Shown: positions 51,428-60,464, counted from the stretch's first letter. The stretch is DNA of 64,000 nt from Hydrogenophaga sp. PBL-H3 (GCF_010104355.1 NZ_CP044972.1:4206001-4270000); one strand, 5' to 3'. The notes: a model not told the origin generated them from the letters alone. Numbers and translations: made by a program.

Positions 51428-52720
51428 ATGGTTCCGCCCGACTACGAGACGGATGCCTCCGTTCAACCTTATCGGATGTCGATTGAGCATCAAGCGAGTC
51501 GCTCTTGTCGAACAAAGAAAGCGCGACCCCTAGGCTATGTCTGGTACTGCTCCATCGCCCTGTTTTTTACGTTGAGCAGTTGGGTGCTCATCCTTCAGCA
51601 GATCAACTTTGATCTTGCAGTCGAGAGGGGGCTAGTGGTGCCTGATGTGGTCAACATCGCACTGACTCTGGAGAATTTCTGGATACAAGGCGGTCTGCTG
51701 CAATGGAGCAACCCATTCATCGGCATCACCATTTTTTACGGCTGGACCTGGTTTCTTCACCCTGCTCTCTGTTACGCCGAGAACGTGGTGCTCATCATGG
51801 CGAGCATCGCAATGTTCAGGAGAGTCGGATTGCAAAAGTTGAAAGCACCCTCTTGGACAATCCTTGGCTTGCTGGGGAATCCGTACTTAGTGCTGGCAAT
51901 GCCCGGTCCCAACAAGGAAATCCCCCTCTTGTTGCTGACGCTGTATTTGGTGGATTGCCTGCTTCGCGACGATCGCCGCTGGTGGAGCGCTCTCGGCTTT
52001 TGCGCGTTGATGTATACGCTGCGTGACGGATACGGCCTATTTCTCATGCTATGCGTGTGTTCTCTCTGGGTGCTTGACAAGCGTGAGCGTCATCTGCCTG
52101 CGATGATGCTGGGCCTTCTGGCGACTGCAGCTTGCCTGTTCGGCCCTTTGGCGTCTATTGCCCCAGTGCTGGGCCGCAACTTGGCGATCTACCAAGACTT
52201 GATTTCCAGCCAACCTGTCGGGGGCTTGGCGTCCGCTCTCGCCTTGGATCCGCTATCAACGCTGGACGGTTTGACTCTCTACGGCTTGAGGTTGATGTAC
52301 AACCTGTTGTCCATGGCTCTCTTTCCTGTCTTGCACAACCAAGAGGGGCAGGTCTACTGGATTGGTCTGGGGTATTGGCTTTTTGGCATTTTGATTTTGG
52401 CGGCATTGCTGGGCTGCGCACTCAGGACTCAAAGCAACTCGCGGTCCGATCGCCATCGGCGGTTGGGTGCAGCACTGGGGCTCTGCGTCTGGTTCATGGT
52501 CAGCCTTTCGTTGTTTGTGCAGCCTCGCTATCTCATGCCAATACTCCCTATCGCCTTTGCTGCGTTGGGCACAGTGTCTTCACGCTCCAGGTGGTTGTGC
52601 ATCAGCACTGCTGTGGCCATCTCGTTAACAGCCATACTTATCAACCAAGTGCTTGAAAGAGCGTCTCTGGAGGTTGGCCCAGAACAGTTCGCCACCCCTC
52701 CATATATATGGCAGAGCTAA
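51428..52720 (+). CDS. Multi-pass membrane protein, candidate Wzy polymerase
   Basis: 430 residues from the ATG at 51428 (51476 also possible). About ten hydrophobic segments and a large loop near the middle. Wzy proteins share topology but little sequence, and no other gene here fits that role next to Wzx and Wzz, so Wzy is an inference from context. Resemblance to membrane GT-C type proteins is an alternative (NPYLVLAMPGPNKEIPLL is notable). AT-richer than most of the window. Confidence 0.55.
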   Translation: MVPPDYETDASVQPYRMSIEHQASRSCRTKKARPLGYVWYCSIALFFTLSSWVLILQQINFDLAVERGLVVPDVVNIALTLENFWIQGGLLQWSNPFIGITIFYGWTWFLHPALCYAENVVLIMASIAMFRRVGLQKLKAPSWTILGLLGNPYLVLAMPGPNKEIPLLLLTLYLVDCLLRDDRRWWSALGFCALMYTLRDGYGLFLMLCVCSLWVLDKRERHLPAMMLGLLATAACLFGPLASIAPVLGRNLAIYQDLISSQPVGGLASALALDPLSTLDGLTLYGLRLMYNLLSMALFPVLHNQEGQVYWIGLGYWLFGILILAALLGCALRTQSNSRSDRHRRLGAALGLCVWFMVSLSLFVQPRYLMPILPIAFAALGTVSSRSRWLCISTAVAISLTAILINQVLERASLEVGPEQFATPPYIWQS

Positions 52721-52730
52721 AACTGCACAG

Positions 52731-53546
52731 GTGCACTTCTTGAACGTCAAATCCACACCTACCTCACTGCAAGCGGGGAGTCCAAAAGTGTCTTGGCTGC
52801 TTTGCACACACCAAGAAAACGAGTTGCTGCATCGCGCCATACGGTCCTGCTTGAACCAGACACTCGATGATTTTGAATTGCTGCTTATCGTCAACGGCAT
52901 ACACGCCGATAAATTGGCTCTATCCTTGCAGGGGGTTTATGGACGCGATATGCGTGTGCGTGTAATTGATACTCCCATCTATCTGCTGAACTTCAGTTTG
53001 AGTCTAGGACTGCACTTGGCCCGTGCACCCTTGGTGGCCCGAATGGATGCGGACGATGTATCTGCACCCGACAGACTTGAACGTCAATTCGACTTCATGG
53101 AGCGCCACCCGTCCGTAGCCGTTCTGGGATCGGCTTATGAACTGATGGACGCCGATGGTCACGTGCACGGAAAAGTCTCGCCTCCAGAAACTGACCGCGA
53201 GATTCGCAGTCACATGCATTATCAAAATCCGATGTGTCACCCGTCTGTCATGCTGCGTCGACAGGTTATTGTAGAGATGGGGGGCTACTTGGGTGGAAAA
53301 AATGCGGAAGACTACGATCTGTGGCTCAGGTTGGCGCTGGACTCTAACTGGCAGTTCGCCAACATGTCTGAAGTACTGCTCTCATACAACGCATCGCCAA
53401 AGGGAGAGGCACGCCGATCCCGTACCGCATATTCAAATGCGGCAGGAGCTCAATTGCGGAACTTTCTGGTGACGCGAGACTTGAGGTGGCTCCTTGGATC
53501 GGCACTTAGCGCAGGAAAGTCAGTGATGCGAGCAACCCGAGCATGA
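52731..53546 (+). CDS. Family 2 glycosyltransferase
   Basis: 271 residues if the GTG at 52731 is the start, ten bases after the preceding stop; a TTG at 52653 would overlap the previous gene by 68 bases. VSWLLCTHQENELLHRAIRSCLNQT, the DxD region VARMDADDVSAPDRLERQ and EDYDLWLRLA define a GT-A enzyme. Start assignment is uncertain because no good Shine-Dalgarno is visible. Confidence 0.82.
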   Translation: MHFLNVKSTPTSLQAGSPKVSWLLCTHQENELLHRAIRSCLNQTLDDFELLLIVNGIHADKLALSLQGVYGRDMRVRVIDTPIYLLNFSLSLGLHLARAPLVARMDADDVSAPDRLERQFDFMERHPSVAVLGSAYELMDADGHVHGKVSPPETDREIRSHMHYQNPMCHPSVMLRRQVIVEMGGYLGGKNAEDYDLWLRLALDSNWQFANMSEVLLSYNASPKGEARRSRTAYSNAAGAQLRNFLVTRDLRWLLGSALSAGKSVMRATRA

Positions 53547-53609
53547 TTTGAGATCACTCACTTTCATCAATATCAAAGACATTGCGGCTGTGATCATTTG
53601 ACAACAATA

Positions 53610-54815
53610 ATGTCGACCAGAAGATATGGTATTAGATCTGACGCAAACAATCTAGGAAGCATGCTCTTGCAATCTACCTCTTGCAAACACCCTCCCAAAC
53701 TGTTGTTCTTGGTGACAGTCGATTGGTTCTTCTACTCACACTTTTTATCCCGCGCAACAGCAGCGCAGAAAGAAGGTTATGAGGTGGTAGTACTGACACA
53801 TTGCAATCGACACCGAGAGAGCATTGAGGCTGCGGGCTTGCGGATGATCCCGTTGCATATCGACAGACGCAGCATGAATCCATTTTCTGCTGTGCTGGCA
53901 TGTTTACGGATTCTTCGTGTCTACAGATATGAACATCCAACCATCGTGCATCAGGTAGCGCTCAAGCCCATACTGCTTGGCGGTATTGCAGCCCGCCTTT
54001 CTGGCGTCAAGCATATTGTGAACGCGATGGTGGGCGGTGGATATGTCTACACTTCCACCAGTCCATTAATGTTCATTGCAAGACCTGTTATTCAACTGGC
54101 CCTTCGCGTTCTTTTAAATCCCCAAGGCAGCCGCGTGATTTTTGAGAACGTTGATGACCTTGAGTCATCTGTGCACACCAATCAAGTGAGAGCATCGGAT
54201 GCTGTGCTGATACGAGGGGCTGGTGTTGATCCAGTCCTTTATGGGAGGAAATCAGAGGGCTCAGGTGAACCAGTCGTGATCCTTGCTGCCCGCTTGCTTT
54301 GGGACAAAGGTATTGGTGAATTTGTGAGGGCGGCGGAGACTCTTCGCTTGCGTGGCATACACGCTCGCTTTGTGGTGGTTGGTGATAGCGATCCTGGCAA
54401 TCGAGCCTGTATTGACAACGACACACTGACCCGATGGCGTCAGGAAGGCATTGTCGAGTTGTGGGGTTTTCGCAAAGACATGCCAGAAGTGCTGGCTCAA
54501 GCATCCATTGCATGTTTGCCCTCTTACCGTGAGGGTTTGCCAAAGTTCTTGTTGGAGGCCATGGCCACTGGGTTGCCCTGCGTGACGACCGATGTCCCTG
54601 GGTGTCGGGAGGCGGTTAGTCACGAAGACAATGGGCTGCTCGTTCCGGCCCGCGACGCGGGGGCCCTATCAAACGCTTTGGAACGGCTGCTTCTGGATCC
54701 GCCACTTCGCAGTCAAATGGGAACGCGCGGCCGACAAAGGATAATTGAAGAATTTTCCTCAACTCTGGTAGAGAAGCAAACTTTGGCACTTTATGCAGAA
54801 GTGCTTGCTCAATGA
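53610..54815 (+). CDS. Family 4 glycosyltransferase (CapM-like)
   Basis: 401 residues from the ATG at 53610; Met at codon 18 is an alternative. LLFLVTVDWFFYSHFLSRA is typical of CapM/PglA-type enzymes that act early in repeat-unit assembly. The C-terminal PSYREGLPKFLLEAMATGLPCVTTDVPGCRE is the donor site. It precedes the reductase/initiating transferase pair, with ATGA overlap. Confidence 0.85.
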   Translation: MSTRRYGIRSDANNLGSMLLQSTSCKHPPKLLFLVTVDWFFYSHFLSRATAAQKEGYEVVVLTHCNRHRESIEAAGLRMIPLHIDRRSMNPFSAVLACLRILRVYRYEHPTIVHQVALKPILLGGIAARLSGVKHIVNAMVGGGYVYTSTSPLMFIARPVIQLALRVLLNPQGSRVIFENVDDLESSVHTNQVRASDAVLIRGAGVDPVLYGRKSEGSGEPVVILAARLLWDKGIGEFVRAAETLRLRGIHARFVVVGDSDPGNRACIDNDTLTRWRQEGIVELWGFRKDMPEVLAQASIACLPSYREGLPKFLLEAMATGLPCVTTDVPGCREAVSHEDNGLLVPARDAGALSNALERLLLDPPLRSQMGTRGRQRIIEEFSSTLVEKQTLALYAEVLAQ

Positions 54816-55738
54816 GAGTACTTGTGACCGGTGCCAATGGGTTTTTAGGCAGTACCACAGCCACTGCCTTGGAGGTGCGTGGACACACACCCATATCGGC
54901 TACTCGCAATAAGTGGCACGGCGCAATTGAGGTGGGCAGTGTAGACGGTCGAACTGACTGGTCTAAGGCGTTAACCAGTTGTGACGTTGTCATCCACACG
55001 GCTGCTCGCGTTCATCAGATGCAAGACCACGCTACCGACCGATTGAATGAGTTTCGAAAAGTCAACACAGAAGGTACCCTTCAATTAGCGAGACAAGCAA
55101 GTAAGGCACATATACGTAGGCTGATCTTCCTCAGCACGATTAAAGTTCACGGCGAAGAACATAGGAAGCCGTGCTGTCAAAACGACGCACTCTCCTCACA
55201 AGACCCCTACGGCATTTCCAAAATGGAAGCCGAACAAGGCTTGCGTCAAATCGCTGCTGAAACCGGCATGGAAGTCGTAATCGTCCGCCCACCCCTGGTC
55301 TACGGTCCAGGCGTCAAAGCCAACTTCGCATCCATGATGCGGGCCGTCCAACGTGGCATCCCCCTGCCGCTGGCCAGCGTCACCCACAACCGCCGCAGCT
55401 TCGTCGCGCTGGACAACCTGGTCGACCTGCTCATCACCTGCATCGACCACCCCGCCGCCGCCAACCAGACCTTTCTGGTCAGCGACGGTGAAGACCTGTC
55501 CACCGCCGACCTGCTGCGCCGCCTGGGTCTCGCCATGAACAAACCGGCGCGACTGCTCCCAGTCCCGCCTTCGCTGCTTCAGCTCGGCGCCAACCTGCTG
55601 GGCAAGGGCGACATGGCGCAACGCCTGCTCGGCAACCTCCAGGTCGACATCAGCCACACCCGCAACACCCTGAACTGGAGCCCACCCCTTTCGGTGGACG
55701 AAGGACTGCGGCGAGCGGTGGCGGGGCTAGCGCCGTGA
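54812..55738 (+). CDS. WbpV-like UDP-4-keto-6-deoxy-GlcNAc reductase/epimerase
   Basis: 308 residues, extended SDR. TGANGFLGSTTA nucleotide site, FLSTIKVHGE and DPYGISKMEAE (Tyr-x3-Lys). With the WbpM-type dehydratase at 56303 it would make UDP-QuiNAc or UDP-FucNAc for the first sugar. Codon use changes inside the gene: up to about 55180 it uses AGA, AGG, ATA and TTA freely, afterwards almost only GC-ending codons. Stop overlaps the next gene (GTGA). Confidence 0.82.
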   Translation: MRVLVTGANGFLGSTTATALEVRGHTPISATRNKWHGAIEVGSVDGRTDWSKALTSCDVVIHTAARVHQMQDHATDRLNEFRKVNTEGTLQLARQASKAHIRRLIFLSTIKVHGEEHRKPCCQNDALSSQDPYGISKMEAEQGLRQIAAETGMEVVIVRPPLVYGPGVKANFASMMRAVQRGIPLPLASVTHNRRSFVALDNLVDLLITCIDHPAAANQTFLVSDGEDLSTADLLRRLGLAMNKPARLLPVPPSLLQLGANLLGKGDMAQRLLGNLQVDISHTRNTLNWSPPLSVDEGLRRAVAGLAP

Positions 55739-56298
55739 TCAAGCGCCTCTTTGATCTGGCCCTGGCCATTCCAGCGGCGCTGGTGTTGCTGATGCCCGTG
55801 GCCAGCATTGCGCTGGCGGTGCGGCTCACGTCGCCGGGCCCTGCGCTGTATTGGAGCGATCGCGTCGGTCGCCACAACCAGATTATCAAGATGCCCAAGT
55901 TCCGCAGCATGCGGGTGGACACGCCCGCCGTAGCCACCCATCTGTTGATCGATCCGGCGAAGTACCTCACTCCCATCGGCTCCTTCTTGCGCAAGAGCAG
56001 TCTGGACGAATTGCCCCAGCTGTGGAGCATCATCAAGGGCGACATGAGCTTCGTGGGGCCTCGCCCCGCACTGTTTAACCAGCACGACCTGATCGCCTTG
56101 CGCACCGAGTACGGCGTGCACGAACTGGTGCCGGGCTTGACGGGCTGGGCGCAGGTGAATGGCCGCGACGAACTGCCGATTACGCAGAAGGTGGCGCTGG
56201 ACGCTGAGTACCTGCGGCGGCACACTTTGGCCTTCGACGTTCGCATTTTGTGGATGACGTTTGTGAAGGTGTTGCGCCGCGACGGCGTGACCCACTAA
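55735..56298 (+). CDS. Initiating phosphoglycosyl transferase (PglC/WcaJ C-domain type)
   Basis: 187 residues with a GTG start overlapping the previous stop. One N-terminal membrane hairpin (KRLFDLALAIPAALVLLMP), then KFRSM, SSLDELPQLW, GPRPAL and PGLTGWAQVNGRDELP, the monotopic PGT signature. It attaches the first sugar phosphate to undecaprenyl phosphate at the inner membrane, starting each repeat unit. Confidence 0.92.
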   Translation: MIKRLFDLALAIPAALVLLMPVASIALAVRLTSPGPALYWSDRVGRHNQIIKMPKFRSMRVDTPAVATHLLIDPAKYLTPIGSFLRKSSLDELPQLWSIIKGDMSFVGPRPALFNQHDLIALRTEYGVHELVPGLTGWAQVNGRDELPITQKVALDAEYLRRHTLAFDVRILWMTFVKVLRRDGVTH

Positions 56299-56302
56299 AA
56301 CA

Positions 56303-58330
56303 ATGACCAACAGGGATTCGGAGACGTTCGCAGCGACCACGCTGCTGGACATGCCTCGCGTGGCCAAACGCCTGGTCGCGCTCGCCGTAGACGTGGCGCT
56401 GTGTGTGCTCACCGTTTGGCTGGCCTTGTGCCTGCGCTTGGAGCACTGGGTGCGACTGGAGCCCGTGCATGGCTGGGCCATGCTGGGTTCGGTGCTGCTG
56501 GCCCTGCCACTTTTCATCCGCTTTGGTTTGTACCGCGCCATCTTCCGGTACGCGGGCTGGAACGCCATGGTCAGCCTCGTGCAGGCCATCTCCTTGTACG
56601 CGCTCTTCTACGCCACCCTGTTCACCGTCATCAGTGTCCCGGGCATTCCGCGCACGGTGGGCGTGATCCAGCCACTGTTGTTGATGGCCTTTGTGGGCTT
56701 CAGCCGGGTAGTGGTGCGTTACTGGCTCGGCGGCCTCTACCGCACCGTTCTGCAGCGAAAGGACATGCCCGGCGTGTTGATCTACGGCGCGGGCGCAGCC
56801 GGCCGCCAGCTGGCTGCCGCACTCGCACGTGGCACCGAGCACCGCTTGCTGGGCTTTCTGGACGACGACACCCAACTGCATGGCAACAGCCTGGACGGTC
56901 GCACGGTCTACCCGCCATCGGCGCTGCCCCGGCTCATACCCGAGCTGGGCGTGACCGATCTGCTGCTTGCGCTGCCTTCGGTCACACACCAGCGGCGCCT
57001 GCAGGTGGTGGAGTCCTTGAGACACCTGCCGGTGCGGGTGCGCACCATGCCCGGCATGTCGGACCTGGCCGCGGGCCGGGTGAGCTTGAACGATGTGCGC
57101 GAGCTGGAGCTTGAAGACCTGCTGGGCCGCGAACCGGTCACGCCCGACGCGATGTTGCTGCAGCGGCTGGTGCACGACAAGGTGGTGCTCATCACCGGTG
57201 CTGGCGGCAGCATCGGCAGTGAACTCTGCCGGCAGATCGCCGCCTGCCGGCCACACACGCTGCTGCTGGTGGAGAACTCCGAGTTCGCGCTCTACCAGAT
57301 CCACCACGAGCTCACCGCGTTGGTGGGCGGACAGGTCGACCCGCTGGATGTGGAAGAAGGCGACGCGGTCGCGCCCATGGCGGTGACGCTGGTGCCGCTG
57401 CTCGCTTCGGTGCAAGACGCCGAGCGCATGGGGCAGATCATGCAGACGTGGCGACCGCACGCGGTGTACCACGCCGCCGCCTACAAACACGTGCCGCTGG
57501 TGGAGCACAACCCGGTGCAAGGGCTGCGCAACAACGTGTGGGGCACTTTGGTGTGTGCGCGCAGTGCGCAGGCCGCCGGCGTAAGCCACTTCGTGCTCAT
57601 CAGCACCGACAAGGCCGTGCGCCCCACCAACATCATGGGTGCGAGCAAACGCATGGCCGAGATGGTGCTGCAAGCCCTGGCGACCGAGCGGGGCGGAACC
57701 ACATTCTCGATGGTGCGTTTCGGCAATGTGCTGGGCTCCAGCGGCTCGGTGGTGCCCTTGTTCCGCCAGCAGATCAAGGACGGCGGGCCGATCACGCTCA
57801 CCCACCCGGACATCACCCGCTACTTCATGACCATTCCCGAGGCGGCCCAACTGGTGATCCAGGCCGGCGCCATGGCCCAGGGCGGTGATGTGTTCGTGCT
57901 CGACATGGGACAGCCGGTGCGCATCATGGACCTCGCGCAACGCATGGTGGAGCTCTCAGGCCTGCAAGTGAAAACTGTACTCAACCCCACAGGCGACATC
58001 GAGATCCACACCACGGGTTTGCGCCACGGGGAAAAACTCTTTGAAGAACTGCTTATCGGCGACGACCCACAGCCAACACAGCATCCGCGCATCCTGCGCG
58101 CCCGCGAAGACTTCATGCCGTGGAGTGACTTTGAGCAAACTTTGCGCGAGATTGACCAAGCGCTCTCATCGCAGGACGTATTGACCGTCCGAGCACTAAT
58201 GCAGCGCTGCGTACAGGGATATCAACCCATGGGCGAGGTGGTGGATTGGGTGCACACGACCAATTTCCGAAAATTCGACCCAGCGCAAAAAATCAATCCT
58301 CAAGAGATCAACTCAACGACCTCTCCTTGA
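56303..58330 (+). CDS. wbpM: WbpM-type UDP-GlcNAc 4,6-dehydratase (nucleoside-diphosphate sugar epimerase/dehydratase)
   Basis: 675 residues: about four N-terminal membrane helices (25-140), a first Rossmann domain (GAGAAGRQ, 162-169) and a second, catalytic one (GAGGSIGSE, 299-307) with STDKAVRPTNIMGASKR, where Met replaces the usual SDR Tyr as in WbpM. An extra loop rich in Asp/Ala near 343-362 is longer than I expect. It makes the 4-keto-6-deoxy intermediate for the preceding reductase. The last ~60 codons become AT-richer. Confidence 0.9.
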   Translation: MTNRDSETFAATTLLDMPRVAKRLVALAVDVALCVLTVWLALCLRLEHWVRLEPVHGWAMLGSVLLALPLFIRFGLYRAIFRYAGWNAMVSLVQAISLYALFYATLFTVISVPGIPRTVGVIQPLLLMAFVGFSRVVVRYWLGGLYRTVLQRKDMPGVLIYGAGAAGRQLAAALARGTEHRLLGFLDDDTQLHGNSLDGRTVYPPSALPRLIPELGVTDLLLALPSVTHQRRLQVVESLRHLPVRVRTMPGMSDLAAGRVSLNDVRELELEDLLGREPVTPDAMLLQRLVHDKVVLITGAGGSIGSELCRQIAACRPHTLLLVENSEFALYQIHHELTALVGGQVDPLDVEEGDAVAPMAVTLVPLLASVQDAERMGQIMQTWRPHAVYHAAAYKHVPLVEHNPVQGLRNNVWGTLVCARSAQAAGVSHFVLISTDKAVRPTNIMGASKRMAEMVLQALATERGGTTFSMVRFGNVLGSSGSVVPLFRQQIKDGGPITLTHPDITRYFMTIPEAAQLVIQAGAMAQGGDVFVLDMGQPVRIMDLAQRMVELSGLQVKTVLNPTGDIEIHTTGLRHGEKLFEELLIGDDPQPTQHPRILRAREDFMPWSDFEQTLREIDQALSSQDVLTVRALMQRCVQGYQPMGEVVDWVHTTNFRKFDPAQKINPQEINSTTSP

Positions 58331-58423
58331 CCCCATTAGGCATCAATACTGCGACTCAGGGCCCCAATACAAAGTCGCAAGATATCTGAAATCGAAATTC
58401 AATTCTCAGGAAATTCAAATTCA

Positions 58424-59590
58424 ATGAAAATCGCCATCGCAGGCACAGGCTATGTAGGCCTCTCACTCGCAGTGCTATTAGCACAAAATAACGAAGTCGC
58501 TGCACTTGACATCGATCCTGTCAAGGTCGCATTACTCAATCGTAAAAAATCGCCTATCGAAGATGCTGAGATCAGCAACTATCTTGAACATAAGTCGTTA
58601 AATCTCAAGGCGACCCTAAATGCTCATGACGCTTACACGGGCGCGGACTTTGTCGTGGTGGCGACACCGACCGACTACGATCCAGCGACAAACCACTTCA
58701 ATACGCTGTCAATTGAAAAGGTCATTCAAGACGTGATGACCATCAATCCTCGAACGATGATCGTGATCAAGTCCACCATCCCAGTTGGTTACACAGCCAG
58801 AGCCCAGCGTCGGTTTGGTACGGCAAACATCATATTTTCCCCGGAATTTCTGCGTGAGGGCAAAGCTCTCTTTGACAATCTTCATCCTTCCCGGATCATT
58901 GTCGGAGACAAAGGCGAACGCGCTAACGTTTTTGCGTCTTTGCTGCAGCAAGGAGCCCTTAAGCAAAATATTCCCACCTTATTCACCGACAGCTCTGAGG
59001 CCGAGGCCATCAAACTCTTTGCCAATACCTATTTGGCAATGCGCGTCGCCTATTTCAATGAGTTGGACACATATGCAGCCATGCATGATCTCGATACACG
59101 ACAGATCATTGATGGCGTGTGCCTCGACCCCAGGATTGGCACTCACTACAACAATCCCAGTTTTGGCTATGGTGGCTACTGTTTACCCAAGGACACCAAG
59201 CAACTCCTGGCAAACTTCCGCGACGTACCTCAGAACCTCATCCATGCGATCGTGGAGTCAAACACCACTCGAAAGGACTTCATCGCCGATGAAATCCTGA
59301 GTCGCAAGCCAAGAGTGGTTGGCATCTACAGGCTGATCATGAAGGCGGGCTCTGACAATTTCCGAGCATCCAGCATTCAAGGGATCATGGAGCGGATCAA
59401 GTCCAAAGGTGTCGAAGTGATCGTTCACGAGCCGGCACTTACTGAGCCAGCGTATCTAGACTCCAAAGTGATCAATGATCTGAGCGCATTCAAGCAGCAA
59501 TCGGATGTCATCATCGCAAACCGCTACACCAGCGCACTTGGAGATGTTCAAGACAAGGTCTACACCCGGGACCTGTTCGGAACCGACTGA
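58424..59590 (+). CDS. ugd: UDP-glucose 6-dehydrogenase
   Basis: Oxidises UDP-glucose to UDP-glucuronate with NAD. It has 388 residues; [15 protein letters not shown] (7-21), [12 protein letters not shown] and the catalytic Cys near residue 253 in [15 protein letters not shown]. Markedly AT-rich compared with the window, suggesting separate acquisition; this single-domain-length form (about 390) resembles Gram-negative Ugd. It probably feeds the UXS gene. It is the last polysaccharide gene and faces a group II intron tail to tail. Confidence 0.95.
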   Translation: MKIAIAGTGYVGLSLAVLLAQNNEVAALDIDPVKVALLNRKKSPIEDAEISNYLEHKSLNLKATLNAHDAYTGADFVVVATPTDYDPATNHFNTLSIEKVIQDVMTINPRTMIVIKSTIPVGYTARAQRRFGTANIIFSPEFLREGKALFDNLHPSRIIVGDKGERANVFASLLQQGALKQNIPTLFTDSSEAEAIKLFANTYLAMRVAYFNELDTYAAMHDLDTRQIIDGVCLDPRIGTHYNNPSFGYGGYCLPKDTKQLLANFRDVPQNLIHAIVESNTTRKDFIADEILSRKPRVVGIYRLIMKAGSDNFRASSIQGIMERIKSKGVEVIVHEPALTEPAYLDSKVINDLSAFKQQSDVIIANRYTSALGDVQDKVYTRDLFGTD

Positions 59591-59611
59591 ACGTAGAACC
59601 CAGAGGCCGGC

Positions 59612-60212
59612 ATAGGGGGCCTCCATATTCGGAGGCACCCCTGCCACACCACCCGGCGTGCGGGTCCGCACCGGGCGGTTCGAGAGCTTGAGGTCAGGAC
59701 AGCCTTGGCACTCCCAATCGGTCGAAGTACGCAATGGTGAGTACGGTCTTGAGCAGCCGGTCACCCGCCCGGATCGCTCCAGCATCTGACGCATGGCCTT
59801 TGACATCTCCTTGTCCTCGCTCACTCACTCTCGTTCGGTCCTTCGCTCTTGCCTTCTGGCCTCATCGGCCCCGGCGCCAGCTACTACGACCTATGCTGAC
59901 TTCTCGCTCCAGCAGAGCCGTCTTCCTTTCAGAAACAAGGCGAGATCTCCCCAGGTAAGAACGCACACCTTCAGCGCACAACCGCCGCATCTACGTCGCC
60001 TCGCCTTTGGTCACAAGAGCTTCGTGGTTTCTGGCCCACTCGCCCTGCTCGGCAACGCCTTCTATGCGGTTCTTGTTCATCGGCTCGCGCTTTACGCTCC
60101 ACGCTTCCTTCCCACGCTCGGTCGCCCTCACGCAGTTGCGCTTCACTTTGCTCACTGTGACCAGCTCGCAGCGGGACTTGCACCCGCAGGTGGGCGCCCA
60201 TGCTGGGCGCAC
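59612..60212 (-). mobile_element. ORF-less group II intron, bacterial class IIC-like
   Basis: On the minus strand the element opens GTGCGCCCAGCATGGG at 60212 (group II 5' consensus GTGYG) and has the domain I stretch GGGTGCAAGTCCCGC. Domain III-like TTCTTACCTGGGGAG and AAGTCAGCATAGGTCGTAGTA follow. The domain V stem (59648-59679, GAACCGCCC...CCGGGTGGTGTGG) and domain VI stem (59615-59641) close it, ending CCCCCTAT at 59612. These match the class IIC intron of Oceanobacillus iheyensis as I remember it. Length 601 bases. The maturase gene is reduced to a stub (ATG at 59806, MSKAMRQMLERSGR). The 5' end lies one base after the T-run of a terminator, the normal IIC target. Confidence 0.82.
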
Positions 60213-60213
60213 C

Positions 60214-60240
60214 AAAAAAAAGCCACCGTGAGGTGGCTTT
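60214..60240 (-). terminator. Rho-independent terminator of the two-component operon, IIC intron target
   Basis: Minus-strand AAAGCCACC-TCAC-GGTGGCTTT followed by a run of eight T in total (complement of 60214-60221). It lies 225 bases beyond the sensor kinase stop (60465). The group II intron begins directly after it, at 60212. Confidence 0.88.
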
Positions 60241-60464
60241 AGAAAGTCCTTGAAGGGACGTCGTTGGGAGACCAGTTTCAAACGCGCTGAGCGACGTGTG
60301 GGATTTGCCGGGTCTGATTTTTCGACATGTTGTGACAGCAACAGGCGTTATTGTGCGTTGCAGCGGTCGGTTCGACTATCCCCAACATGGGGGACTTGGT
60401 GCTTTTTTTGAATACCAAAGATGCACTGCTGCTAGGTAATTTTCACCAATTGGACGAACCCACC
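60241..60464. other. Untranslated gap between sensor kinase stop and its terminator
   Basis: 224 bases with no plausible gene. A short stem GTCC-TTGAA-GGGAC lies near 60246-60259 and CCCC-AACAT-GGGG near 60380-60392, the latter followed ten bases later by seven T on the plus strand. It probably forms the long 3' untranslated part of the two-component mRNA. With 59591-60240 (intron and terminator) it accounts for the whole gene-free stretch. Confidence 0.5.

Noticed and set aside
49294-52720. Possible insertion sequence in the AT-rich part of the sugar locus
   Set aside because: No transposase frame, terminal inverted repeats or target duplication could be found; all frames fit glycosyltransferases and a membrane protein.
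59456-59824. A 122-residue minus-strand reading frame
   Set aside because: It runs through the intron's maturase stub, domains V and VI and into the antisense of ugd; it is an intron remnant, not a gene.
59793-60242. A 149-residue plus-strand frame in the gap
   Set aside because: It is antisense to the structured intron RNA and the terminator, has no ribosome site, and shows no domain.
60380-60413. Plus-strand terminator (CCCC-AACAT-GGGG then seven T)
   Set aside because: Ten bases separate stem and T-run and no plus-strand gene ends there except ugd some 800 bases away.
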